A DNA stretch of 64,000 bases from CAIRDP01 sp037138335. Its GTDB lineage: Bacteria > Bacteroidota > Bacteroidia > Bacteroidales > FEN-979. The notes beneath the pieces are model-generated. The model was not told where the DNA came from. It did not search any database and was given only the letters and a program-made list of their open reading frames with translations. Shown here piece after piece: positions 9,210-16,137 of this stretch. The stretch covers positions 186,001 to 250,000 of the forward strand of contig JBAXIO010000002.1 in NCBI GenBank assembly GCA_037138335.1. The letters run 5' to 3'. Numbering within the stretch: position 1 is the stretch's first letter; every line of letters begins with the position of its first letter. The translations under genes were made by a program, and so were the position numbers.

Positions 9210-9464
9210 ATGAAAAAAGTAACATTATTTGTTGGAATGATTGCCATGGCAGCATTCTTATCAACCTCAGTTTTAGCTCAGGATAAAACCCAGGATAAAA
9301 CCAAGGAAGCCAAGCCTGCAACAACCCAGGCAGCTCCTGCAAAGACCGATGCAAAAGCTCCTGCTTCAAAGGAAGCCTGCAAGCCCGGTTGCACAATGCA
9401 TAAAGAAGGAAGCAAATGCTGCGATAAAGACAAGAAAACAACAGCTACTCCTGAAAAGAAGTAA
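9210..9464 (+). CDS. Small exported Ala/Lys/Thr-rich protein with a Cys-rich tail
   Basis: This 84-residue protein starts with a clear signal peptide (MKKVTLFVGMIAMAAFLSTS, cleavage likely after VLAQ). A low-complexity Lys/Thr/Ala/Pro linker contains two copies of QDKT. The short tail has four cysteines in the pattern CxxxCxM followed by a CC pair (ACKPGCTMHKEGSKCCDK), with a histidine and methionine that could bind a metal. I prefer the ATG at 9210 because the upstream in-frame ATG at 9183 would put charged residues before the signal peptide. It is monocistronic, with its own promoter and a strong terminator. The family is not recognised; periplasmic metal or redox binding is only a guess. 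Confidence 0.72.
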   Translation: MKKVTLFVGMIAMAAFLSTSVLAQDKTQDKTKEAKPATTQAAPAKTDAKAPASKEACKPGCTMHKEGSKCCDKDKKTTATPEKK

Positions 9465-9482
9465 GGTGTCATACCTTTTAAT

Positions 9483-9517
9483 AAAAAAGCCCCGTCAATT
9501 CAGCGGGGCTTTTTTTA
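9483..9517. terminator. Strong, probably bidirectional, rho-independent terminator
   Basis: The stem AAAAAAGCCCCG / CGGGGCTTTTTT with a 9-base loop is flanked by A and T runs on both sides. It can therefore end both the small plus-strand gene and the convergent lipoprotein gene, whose stop codon lies at 9533. Confidence 0.9.
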
Positions 9518-9532
9518 TGGTTTGACCGGGGC

Positions 9533-10270
9533 TTATTTCTTCAAACCGGCGTCTTCCAGGATGAGTTCATAGAAGTACCCTGCGCCAAAATCCTTGTCTA
9601 GAGTTACTTTTCCTTCAAAGATTACTGTTTCCCCTACTTTTACCATGTCCTGGGTGGTAATTGTAAGATCGAAGTTCTCGCCTTCCTTGCTGCCGTCCTG
9701 GAGATGAACCCAGTTCTTGTCCATGATGCCTGGTGAAAATTTCACAACCTCTCCCCTGATCTTTACGGTTTTCCCTTCAAAGTTCTTGCGCCCTTTATAT
9801 AGTTCTGCAATTGTTACTCCCCCGGCAAGCTTTGGAACAGAGATCCCTTTATGTTCAACCGCGGGCATTTTACCTGCTGAGGCTGCCTGGTGCATCTGGC
9901 CCATCTGCTGGTCGGCCGGCGCCTGGTTGGCAGCAAGGATGGGTTCTGATGAGAAATCCTGGATAAAAAATATGCTGCGGAAAGTCCGTTTAAGTTCTTT
10001 GCTTGTAAACTCCTGCATTTCAGATCCCTGGGACCAATAATAAGTGTCACCCGCTTTAATATCCATTTTTGCAACGGCAACCCAGTAGTCCCTTCCTTCG
10101 GCTGAAACCCTTGCATAGGTGTATGCGCTGGTTTGTATGACTTCTTCGGCTTTAACCTGGTGGGCATTGGGTGCAAGACCAGCCGTTTTTTTATCGCTCC
10201 CGTTCTGGCACGAAAGCAGGAGTGAAGAGATTAATGCTACCAGAAAGAGGCTTCTATAGTGGATTTTCAT
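9533..10270 (-). CDS. Exported lipoprotein with C-terminal OB-fold-like domain
   Basis: This 245-residue protein has a lipoprotein signal peptide with lipobox LLLSC (C21). Residues about 40-115 form a domain with YTYARV, DYWVAVAKMDIKAGD and FTSKELKRTF motifs. I have seen this domain in exported proteins of Geobacter and Bacteroidota but it has no assigned function. After a linker of about 40 residues, the last 85 residues resemble an OB fold (VKIRGEVVKFSPGIMDKNW, LQDGS, TVIFEGKVTLD). It is divergent from the multiheme cytochrome operon, so a role in cytochrome assembly or electron transfer is possible. That is an inference from context. No heme motif is present. Confidence 0.78.
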   Translation of the reverse strand: MKIHYRSLFLVALISSLLLSCQNGSDKKTAGLAPNAHQVKAEEVIQTSAYTYARVSAEGRDYWVAVAKMDIKAGDTYYWSQGSEMQEFTSKELKRTFRSIFFIQDFSSEPILAANQAPADQQMGQMHQAASAGKMPAVEHKGISVPKLAGGVTIAELYKGRKNFEGKTVKIRGEVVKFSPGIMDKNWVHLQDGSKEGENFDLTITTQDMVKVGETVIFEGKVTLDKDFGAGYFYELILEDAGLKK

Positions 10271-10277
10271 ATCTTTG
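10270..10277 (+). promoter_or_regulatory. Putative -7 element of the cytochrome operon
   Basis: TATCTTTG matches TAnnTTTG and lies 62 bases before the first gene of the multiheme operon. It overlaps the start codon region of the divergent lipoprotein gene. No -33 match is evident. Confidence 0.38.
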
Positions 10278-10297
10278 TATATTGATATTTATGTGCG

Positions 10298-10305
10298 CAA
10301 AGCTA
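10298..10305 (-). promoter_or_regulatory. Putative -7 element of the OB-fold lipoprotein gene
   Basis: On the minus strand this reads TAGCTTTG, a perfect TAnnTTTG match, 28 bases upstream of the ATG at 10270. The two divergent elements lie within 36 bases of each other and could be co-regulated. Confidence 0.42.
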
Positions 10306-10338
10306 TGAATTTCCTTTGGTTTAAAAAATCTCCGCCAC

Positions 10339-11205
10339 ATGTCGTACATTCATAAAGCATACATTTTTGCTCTGAGTGTTGTTGTTCTTCTCACACTGGG
10401 TTTCCTTTTTTATCATGGGTATACATATTACAGGCTCCCAATAGAGGAAAGGTTTTTTCACCAGGGCCACGCCCTGTTGAAGCCGGGTGGAAATTGGGGG
10501 CATGGATTCGGCATTATTGGTTCCCTTTGCATGATATTTGGCATTGTTCTTTATATGATCAGGAAAAGAAGCAGGTTCCTGGCCCGGTTTGGGCTATTAA
10601 AGTATTGGCTGGAGTTTCATATATTTCTCTGCACCCTTGGGCCTGTATTAGTTCTGTTTCATACTTCATTTAAATTCGGGGGGCTTGTTGCAGTCAGCTT
10701 TTGGAGCATGGTCGCAGTTTTCCTGAGCGGAGTCGTGGGCCGGTTTATATATATTCAGATTCCAAGGACAATAGAAGGGCGTGAATTGAGTTTAAATGAA
10801 GTAAGGGATATGAAAAGTAATATCGGAACGATCTTATCCGAATCCTATAATCTCGACGAAGAAAGCTACAACCTTATAATTGACTCAACCAAAAAGAAAG
10901 TTGAATTATACCAGAGCAACCTATTCTTAAAATTTACAAGGAAGTATTTCGATGACCGTAAGACTATCAGCAGGGTGAAAGCTGCTGTGAAGAAGAATAA
11001 TCTTTCGCGGGCCGACAGGAAAGAAGTTGTGAACCTTGTAAAGCATGATATAACCTTGAACAGACGTATTGACAGGCTGGTTACGATGCAGAACCTTTTT
11101 AAATACTGGCACGTCGCACACCTGCCATTTGCAATTGTGATGCTTATCATCATGGTAATTCATGTAAGCGTGACTATAGTGCTTGGTTACCGCTGGATCT
11201 TTTAA
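10339..11205 (+). CDS. Cytochrome b-type integral membrane protein with four-histidine pattern
   Basis: This 288-residue protein has about five membrane segments, near residues 8-28, 55-75, 90-110, 113-135 and 262-283. Two helices each hold a histidine pair 14 residues apart: H94/H108 in FHIFLCTLGPVLVLFH, and H261/H275 near the C-terminus. That is the geometry of a bis-histidine di-heme b bundle spanning a membrane. A polar region of about 115 residues sits between helices 4 and 5. It starts the operon with the Fe-S flavoprotein, which begins 9 bases after its stop. The likely role is electron transfer between the quinone pool or the flavoprotein and the periplasmic multiheme cytochromes. The family name is not certain; the heme b call is an inference from histidine spacing. 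Confidence 0.75.
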   Translation: MSYIHKAYIFALSVVVLLTLGFLFYHGYTYYRLPIEERFFHQGHALLKPGGNWGHGFGIIGSLCMIFGIVLYMIRKRSRFLARFGLLKYWLEFHIFLCTLGPVLVLFHTSFKFGGLVAVSFWSMVAVFLSGVVGRFIYIQIPRTIEGRELSLNEVRDMKSNIGTILSESYNLDEESYNLIIDSTKKKVELYQSNLFLKFTRKYFDDRKTISRVKAAVKKNNLSRADRKEVVNLVKHDITLNRRIDRLVTMQNLFKYWHVAHLPFAIVMLIIMVIHVSVTIVLGYRWIF

Positions 11206-11214
11206 GTTTTAAGA

Positions 11215-12552
11215 ATGGAAACCCTTTTCGAAAACATCCTGATCTACTCTGTTGTATTTATTTTTTGCCTTGCGGTAGTAATTCTCTATCTGCGCAGGCA
11301 AAAGAGGAATTCCAATCTTGTAGAGGAAAAGATATTAAAAGCCAAGCAGGATGGCTTGTATGAACCGGTATCACTGCATCCTGTCGTTGACCCGAATACC
11401 TGCATTCAAACCGGTGCATGCATCTCTGCATGTCCCGAGAAAGATATCCTGGGCATAAGGGACGGGAAGGCAACCACGATCAATGCATCGCACTGCATAG
11501 GGCATGGGGCCTGTTTCCATGCCTGTCCCACCCAGGCAATTTCCTTATGCATTGGTACTGAAAAACGAGGGGTTGAACTGCCTCATGTAAATTATAATTT
11601 TGAGACAAATATCCAGGGGATATATATTGCAGGTGAACTTGGTGGAATGGGCCTTATCAAGAATGCTGTCGAACAGGGCAGGCAGGCCGTTGAAAATATT
11701 GTCAAGGCTGGCAGGAAGCATCATAATGCCTCTTATGACCTGATCGTTGTTGGCGCTGGCCCTGCAGGCATTTCGGCCTCCCTGAATGCAAAAAAGCATA
11801 ACCTTAACTGCCTTATGCTAGAACAGGAGACCCTTGGCGGAACTGTCTTCAATTTTCCCAGAGCGAAAATCGTCATGACTTCACCTATGGACTTGCCGCT
11901 TCACGGCAAGCTGAAACTATATGAGACCAGCAAATCTGAACTCCTGGAGTTATGGAATACCGTTATTCAGAAGAATGATATCAGCATCAAGGAAAATTCA
12001 AAAGTCGAATCGATTGTTCAGGAAAACGGGAATTTCAGGGTTGAGACCCTGAATGGTGAAAAATACACCTCGCGTTTCGTTTTGCTTGCAATAGGCAGGA
12101 GGGGAACTCCCAGGAAACTGAACATTCCCGGTGAGGGACTGGAGAAAGTTGCCTACCGTATGCTTGAACCCGAGATTATCAGCGGAAAAGAAATTATTGT
12201 AGTGGGTGGGGGGGACTCGGCCATAGAGTCGGCTTTGCTTCTTGCTCCCCAAAACAAAGTTATTCTTTCATACAGGGGGGATGCCTTTAGCCGTCTCAAA
12301 CCGCAAAACAAAGAGAATTTAGATGAGGCTGTTGAAAAGGGACTGGTTGATGTAAGGCTGAATACTAACCTTGAATCCATTGAACCGGATGAAATAACCC
12401 TGGTATCCGGAGGAGCAGGAGAGGAAAAGACCAGATTGAGAAATGACCTGGTTTATATTTTTGCCGGCGGTGAGCTTCCAACGGAGTTTTTAAAAAAAGT
12501 AGGATTGCAGATAACTAAAAAATTCGGGGAGGCAGTACTGAAGCATCGATAG
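11215..12552 (+). CDS. Membrane-anchored ferredoxin-flavoprotein oxidoreductase
   Basis: This 445-residue protein has one N-terminal membrane helix (residues 5-26), then a two-cluster ferredoxin-like domain, then a thioredoxin-reductase-like FAD/NAD(P) domain with VVGAGPAGISA at about 177 and VVGGGDSAIES at about 329. The two Fe-S motifs read CIQTGACISACP (C63, C69, C73) and CIGHGACFHACP (C94, C100, C104). Each lacks the usual second cysteine and has the Cx5Cx3CP spacing of [3Fe-4S] sites. A GIYIAGELGGMG segment, like the C-terminal FAD-contact motif of disulfide reductases, lies before the FAD domain instead of at the end. It probably exchanges electrons between NAD(P)H and the adjacent cytochrome b protein. 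I have seen similar proteins annotated only as NAD(P)-binding. Confidence 0.82.
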   Translation: METLFENILIYSVVFIFCLAVVILYLRRQKRNSNLVEEKILKAKQDGLYEPVSLHPVVDPNTCIQTGACISACPEKDILGIRDGKATTINASHCIGHGACFHACPTQAISLCIGTEKRGVELPHVNYNFETNIQGIYIAGELGGMGLIKNAVEQGRQAVENIVKAGRKHHNASYDLIVVGAGPAGISASLNAKKHNLNCLMLEQETLGGTVFNFPRAKIVMTSPMDLPLHGKLKLYETSKSELLELWNTVIQKNDISIKENSKVESIVQENGNFRVETLNGEKYTSRFVLLAIGRRGTPRKLNIPGEGLEKVAYRMLEPEIISGKEIIVVGGGDSAIESALLLAPQNKVILSYRGDAFSRLKPQNKENLDEAVEKGLVDVRLNTNLESIEPDEITLVSGGAGEEKTRLRNDLVYIFAGGELPTEFLKKVGLQITKKFGEAVLKHR

Positions 12553-12603
12553 ATTGCCAGGTAATCAGCCACTTCCGGATTCAATATATATACCATCACT
12601 ACT

Positions 12604-14193
12604 ATGCGGAGAATATTTTTATTAAATATTTTCTTGTGGGTACTCTTGCCATCCCTCCCCTTGATCGCACAGATCTCACCCGGGAAACTGGCTTCGGTTC
12701 ATTCTCACCTGGAAGGCATCTCCAACTGCACCAATTGCCATACCTTGGGCGACAAGGTCACCAATGACAAATGTCTTTCCTGCCATACCGAGCTTAAAGC
12801 CCGCCTTGACCTTCACAAAGGGTATCATGCCTCTTTCGAGGTAAAAGGCAAAAACTGCACTTCCTGCCATAGTGATCATCATGGCCTGGCATTTCAGATC
12901 ATTCGTTTTGACAAGGAGAAATTCAATCATACTCTTACCGGCTACCCTTTATCAGGAGCCCATGCAAAGAAAGTTTGCAAAGATTGCCATAAGCCTGACT
13001 TTATCAGTAACAGCAAGATAAAAAGCAAAAAATTCACTTACCTTGGCCTGAATACCAACTGTTTGCCCTGCCATAAGGATTATCATCAAAAAACATTGAC
13101 GGCTCCATGCCAGAGTTGCCATGGAGATGCCTCCTTTAAACCGGCCACTAATTTCAATCATGCTTCGACTAAATTCTCACTCCAGGGAATGCACCAGACT
13201 GTTCCCTGCATCAAATGCCACCCGGTCACTGTTACCAATAATGTTAATTTCCAGAAGTTTGCTGGGGTGCAATTTAAGCAGTGTTCCAGTTGTCATCCCG
13301 ATCCGCATCATGGCCAGTTCGGAGTGAATTGCATGTCGTGCCATTCCGAAACTTCCTTCCATACGGTAAAAGGGATAAGCAACTTTGACCACGCTAAAAC
13401 AAGGTACCCCCTTGAGAATAAGCATCAGGCAGTCGCCTGCAAATCCTGCCATAAGAATAATATCACCGACCCTGTTAAACACGAACGCTGCATCGACTGC
13501 CATACCGATTACCATTACGGACAGCTCGCAAAGCAAGGGGTTGTGCCCGATTGTTCGGGTTGTCACACGACCAAAGGTTTCACAGGGGCTTCATTTACAA
13601 TTGAGCAGCATAATACTGCGAATTTCAAGTTGCAGGGTGCCCATCTTGCAACCCCGTGTTTCGCCTGCCATAAAAAAAAGGAAAAATGGAGTTTCAGGCA
13701 GATCGGGATGCTTTGTGCCGATTGCCATAAGGACGTTCACGCAGGCTATATCAATAAAAAATACTATCCCGGAAATAATTGTGAAATCTGTCATAACCCT
13801 TCACTTTGGGGCAGTGTAAGCTTTGACCATTCACAAACACAGTTTGCAATTACAGGATCTCATGCAACTATCAGCTGCCGCGCCTGTCATTTTAAGAAGG
13901 ATAGTACAGGAACTGAACACCAGCAATTTGCCGATATGCAGACCAACTGTTCGGGCTGCCATAAGGATAATCACAACCGGCAGTTTGAAACGAACGGAAT
14001 AACTGATTGTTTGCGCTGTCATAATGCCAGTCTCTGGAAGATTGCAAATTTTGATCATAATAAAACGGCATTTAAACTTGACGGGAAGCACCAGAGTGTT
14101 CCCTGCGCCAAATGCCATAAAACGGTAACGGAACAGAATATTGCTTATGTACTTTATAAAATAAAGGATACAAGATGCGAAAGTTGTCATTAA
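12604..14193 (+). CDS. Exported 20-heme cytochrome c
   Basis: This 529-residue protein has a signal peptide ending near LPLIAQ and 20 CxxCH heme-attachment motifs, about one per 26 residues. Extra histidines lie in recurring segments of the type FxHxxTxFxLxGxH before the C..C motifs and could be distal ligands. The last motif is CESCH and the stop codon follows its histidine directly. It has no lipobox, so it is probably periplasmic or secreted. The start of the next cytochrome gene overlaps its final 19 bases. With the neighbouring membrane reductases and beta-barrel it is probably a wire across the periplasm. It is not a recognised enzyme such as nitrite or hydroxylamine reductase, and no non-CxxCH catalytic heme site was seen. 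Confidence 0.92.
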   Translation: MRRIFLLNIFLWVLLPSLPLIAQISPGKLASVHSHLEGISNCTNCHTLGDKVTNDKCLSCHTELKARLDLHKGYHASFEVKGKNCTSCHSDHHGLAFQIIRFDKEKFNHTLTGYPLSGAHAKKVCKDCHKPDFISNSKIKSKKFTYLGLNTNCLPCHKDYHQKTLTAPCQSCHGDASFKPATNFNHASTKFSLQGMHQTVPCIKCHPVTVTNNVNFQKFAGVQFKQCSSCHPDPHHGQFGVNCMSCHSETSFHTVKGISNFDHAKTRYPLENKHQAVACKSCHKNNITDPVKHERCIDCHTDYHYGQLAKQGVVPDCSGCHTTKGFTGASFTIEQHNTANFKLQGAHLATPCFACHKKKEKWSFRQIGMLCADCHKDVHAGYINKKYYPGNNCEICHNPSLWGSVSFDHSQTQFAITGSHATISCRACHFKKDSTGTEHQQFADMQTNCSGCHKDNHNRQFETNGITDCLRCHNASLWKIANFDHNKTAFKLDGKHQSVPCAKCHKTVTEQNIAYVLYKIKDTRCESCH

Positions 14194-16130
14194 TCCTCCT
14201 GCTCGTGCAATTATTTCCGCTGATGGCGTTCAGGTTGATGGCCGATTCACCACACGGCAAGGATTTTAAGCTAAGCTGTGATCTTTGTCATAGTTCAAAA
14301 GGGTGGAGTTTCGATAAATCAATATACGCTTTCGATCATAATAGAACCGCTATGCCCCTTAACGGCCAGCACCAGGTGATCAGCTGCAGGCAATGCCATA
14401 AAAGTCTAGTTTTCTCTGAAGCTAAAACAGCCTGCGTGGATTGCCATACCGATATGCATAATCAGACTGTAGGGCCCGAATGCGGAAGGTGCCATACATC
14501 ATCTTCCTGGATCGTAGAGAACATAACTGAGATGCACCAGAAAAGCAGGTTCCCACTTATTGGCCCGCATTACACTCCCGACTGTTCACGCTGCCATCCT
14601 TCGGCCTCCATGCTCAGGTTTGAGCCCCAGGGCGTAGAATGTTACGACTGCCATTCGAAAGATTATCTTGCCGCCACAAAGCCCAATCATGTCCAGGGCG
14701 GGTATTCAAAGAATTGCGTGGAATGCCATTCAATTTTTAATAACACATGGAATACGACCAATGTAAATCACGATTTTTTCCCGCTTAAAAACGGGCACGC
14801 CATCAGTGATTGCGGGCAATGCCATGCAAATGGCAATTATTCCAACCTGTCAAAAGAATGTGTTTCCTGCCACCAGTCAAATTACAATGCAACTTCCAAC
14901 CCGAATCATACCACTGCCGGTTTCCCTGTGACGTGCAGCGATTGCCATACCAACATGCCTGGATGGAAACCTGCAACATTTACATCGCATGATGCCCAAT
15001 TTTTCCCGGTTTATTCCGGAAAACATGCAGGGACCTGGAATGCCTGTTCGGAATGTCATACGACCCCGGGCAGCCTTAAAACTTTCAGTTGCATCGATTG
15101 CCATGCTCATAACCAGGCCGATATGGACAGCAAACATAACGCAGTAGGAGGGTATTCCTATGCAAGCCTGCCTTGTTATGAATGCCATCCAACAGGAAGT
15201 GTTTCAGGAGCTTTTAATCATAATAACGGCGGCTTCCCTCTGACCGGGGCTCATATTACAACCCCATGCCTGCAATGTCATGCCAGTGGGTTCCAGGGTA
15301 CACCAACAGACTGCTTTGCCTGCCACCAGGCAAGTTATAATACAACTATAAATCCGAACCACCCGGCAAAGAACATTCCGAATACCTGCGCTACCTGCCA
15401 TTCCACAGCCCCCGGGTGGAAACCAGCAACATTTGCTATACACGGCAATTATTATCCGTTAACGGGAGCTCATACCACCGTGGCCTGCGCCACCTGCCAT
15501 AACGGCAATTACAACACTACACCGAATACCTGCGCCGGATGCCATCAGGCTAATTACAACGCAACCACAAATCCGAATCACGCAAGCCTGGGTATCCCAA
15601 ATAACTGCAATAACTGCCATACAACCAATCCCGGCTGGAAACCTGCTACTTTCGCGATTCACAATAATTATTATGTGCTGCAGGGCGCCCACACAACACT
15701 CTCATGTACAGCCTGCCATACCGGTAATTATACCAGTGCGCCGACCACCTGCGTAGGATGCCATCTTGCAAATTATAACCAGACTACCAATCCGAACCAT
15801 ACAGCAGCCCAGTTTCCTACCGACTGCGCTTCATGTCATTCACAAACTGCATGGACCCCTGCTTCGTTCAACCATGACGGGTCATATTTCCCTATTTATT
15901 CAGGGAAACACAAGAATAAATGGAACCTGTGTTCCGACTGCCACCCGAATCCCAGCAGTTTCCAGGTATTCACCTGCACTACGTCCTGTCATCCGCAGTC
16001 TTCAATGGATAATCATCACCAGGGTGTTTCAGGGTATTCATACAACAGCCCAGCCTGTTACAGTTGCCATCCTACCGGCAATAGTGGAAAAATGTTCCAG
16101 AGACAGGATAACTTTTTGAGAAAGGAATAA
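14175..16130 (+). CDS. Exported 25-heme cytochrome c
   Basis: This 651-residue protein has a signal peptide (cleavage near LMAD) and 24 CxxCH motifs plus one CxxxCH motif (CTTSCH, near residue 605). The second half is built from recurring Asn/Thr-rich units of about 70 residues. Each has a TNPNH segment, a GWKPATFAIH segment and an LxGAHTTxxCxxCH segment, which suggests internal duplication. No lipobox or C-terminal membrane anchor is visible. The ATG lies inside the last codons of the 20-heme gene and the outer-membrane protein gene begins 7 bases after its stop, so these genes must be co-expressed. It is likely to pass electrons to or through the outer membrane. Together the two cytochromes offer 45 heme sites. 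Confidence 0.92.
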   Translation: MRKLSLILLLVQLFPLMAFRLMADSPHGKDFKLSCDLCHSSKGWSFDKSIYAFDHNRTAMPLNGQHQVISCRQCHKSLVFSEAKTACVDCHTDMHNQTVGPECGRCHTSSSWIVENITEMHQKSRFPLIGPHYTPDCSRCHPSASMLRFEPQGVECYDCHSKDYLAATKPNHVQGGYSKNCVECHSIFNNTWNTTNVNHDFFPLKNGHAISDCGQCHANGNYSNLSKECVSCHQSNYNATSNPNHTTAGFPVTCSDCHTNMPGWKPATFTSHDAQFFPVYSGKHAGTWNACSECHTTPGSLKTFSCIDCHAHNQADMDSKHNAVGGYSYASLPCYECHPTGSVSGAFNHNNGGFPLTGAHITTPCLQCHASGFQGTPTDCFACHQASYNTTINPNHPAKNIPNTCATCHSTAPGWKPATFAIHGNYYPLTGAHTTVACATCHNGNYNTTPNTCAGCHQANYNATTNPNHASLGIPNNCNNCHTTNPGWKPATFAIHNNYYVLQGAHTTLSCTACHTGNYTSAPTTCVGCHLANYNQTTNPNHTAAQFPTDCASCHSQTAWTPASFNHDGSYFPIYSGKHKNKWNLCSDCHPNPSSFQVFTCTTSCHPQSSMDNHHQGVSGYSYNSPACYSCHPTGNSGKMFQRQDNFLRKE

Positions 16131-16137
16131 ACGCCGG

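Noticed and set aside
12604..16130. The two multiheme genes as one gene broken by a frameshift
   Set aside because: The second frame starts with its own good signal peptide directly at the overlap, so two separate exported proteins are more likely, although raw reads should be checked.
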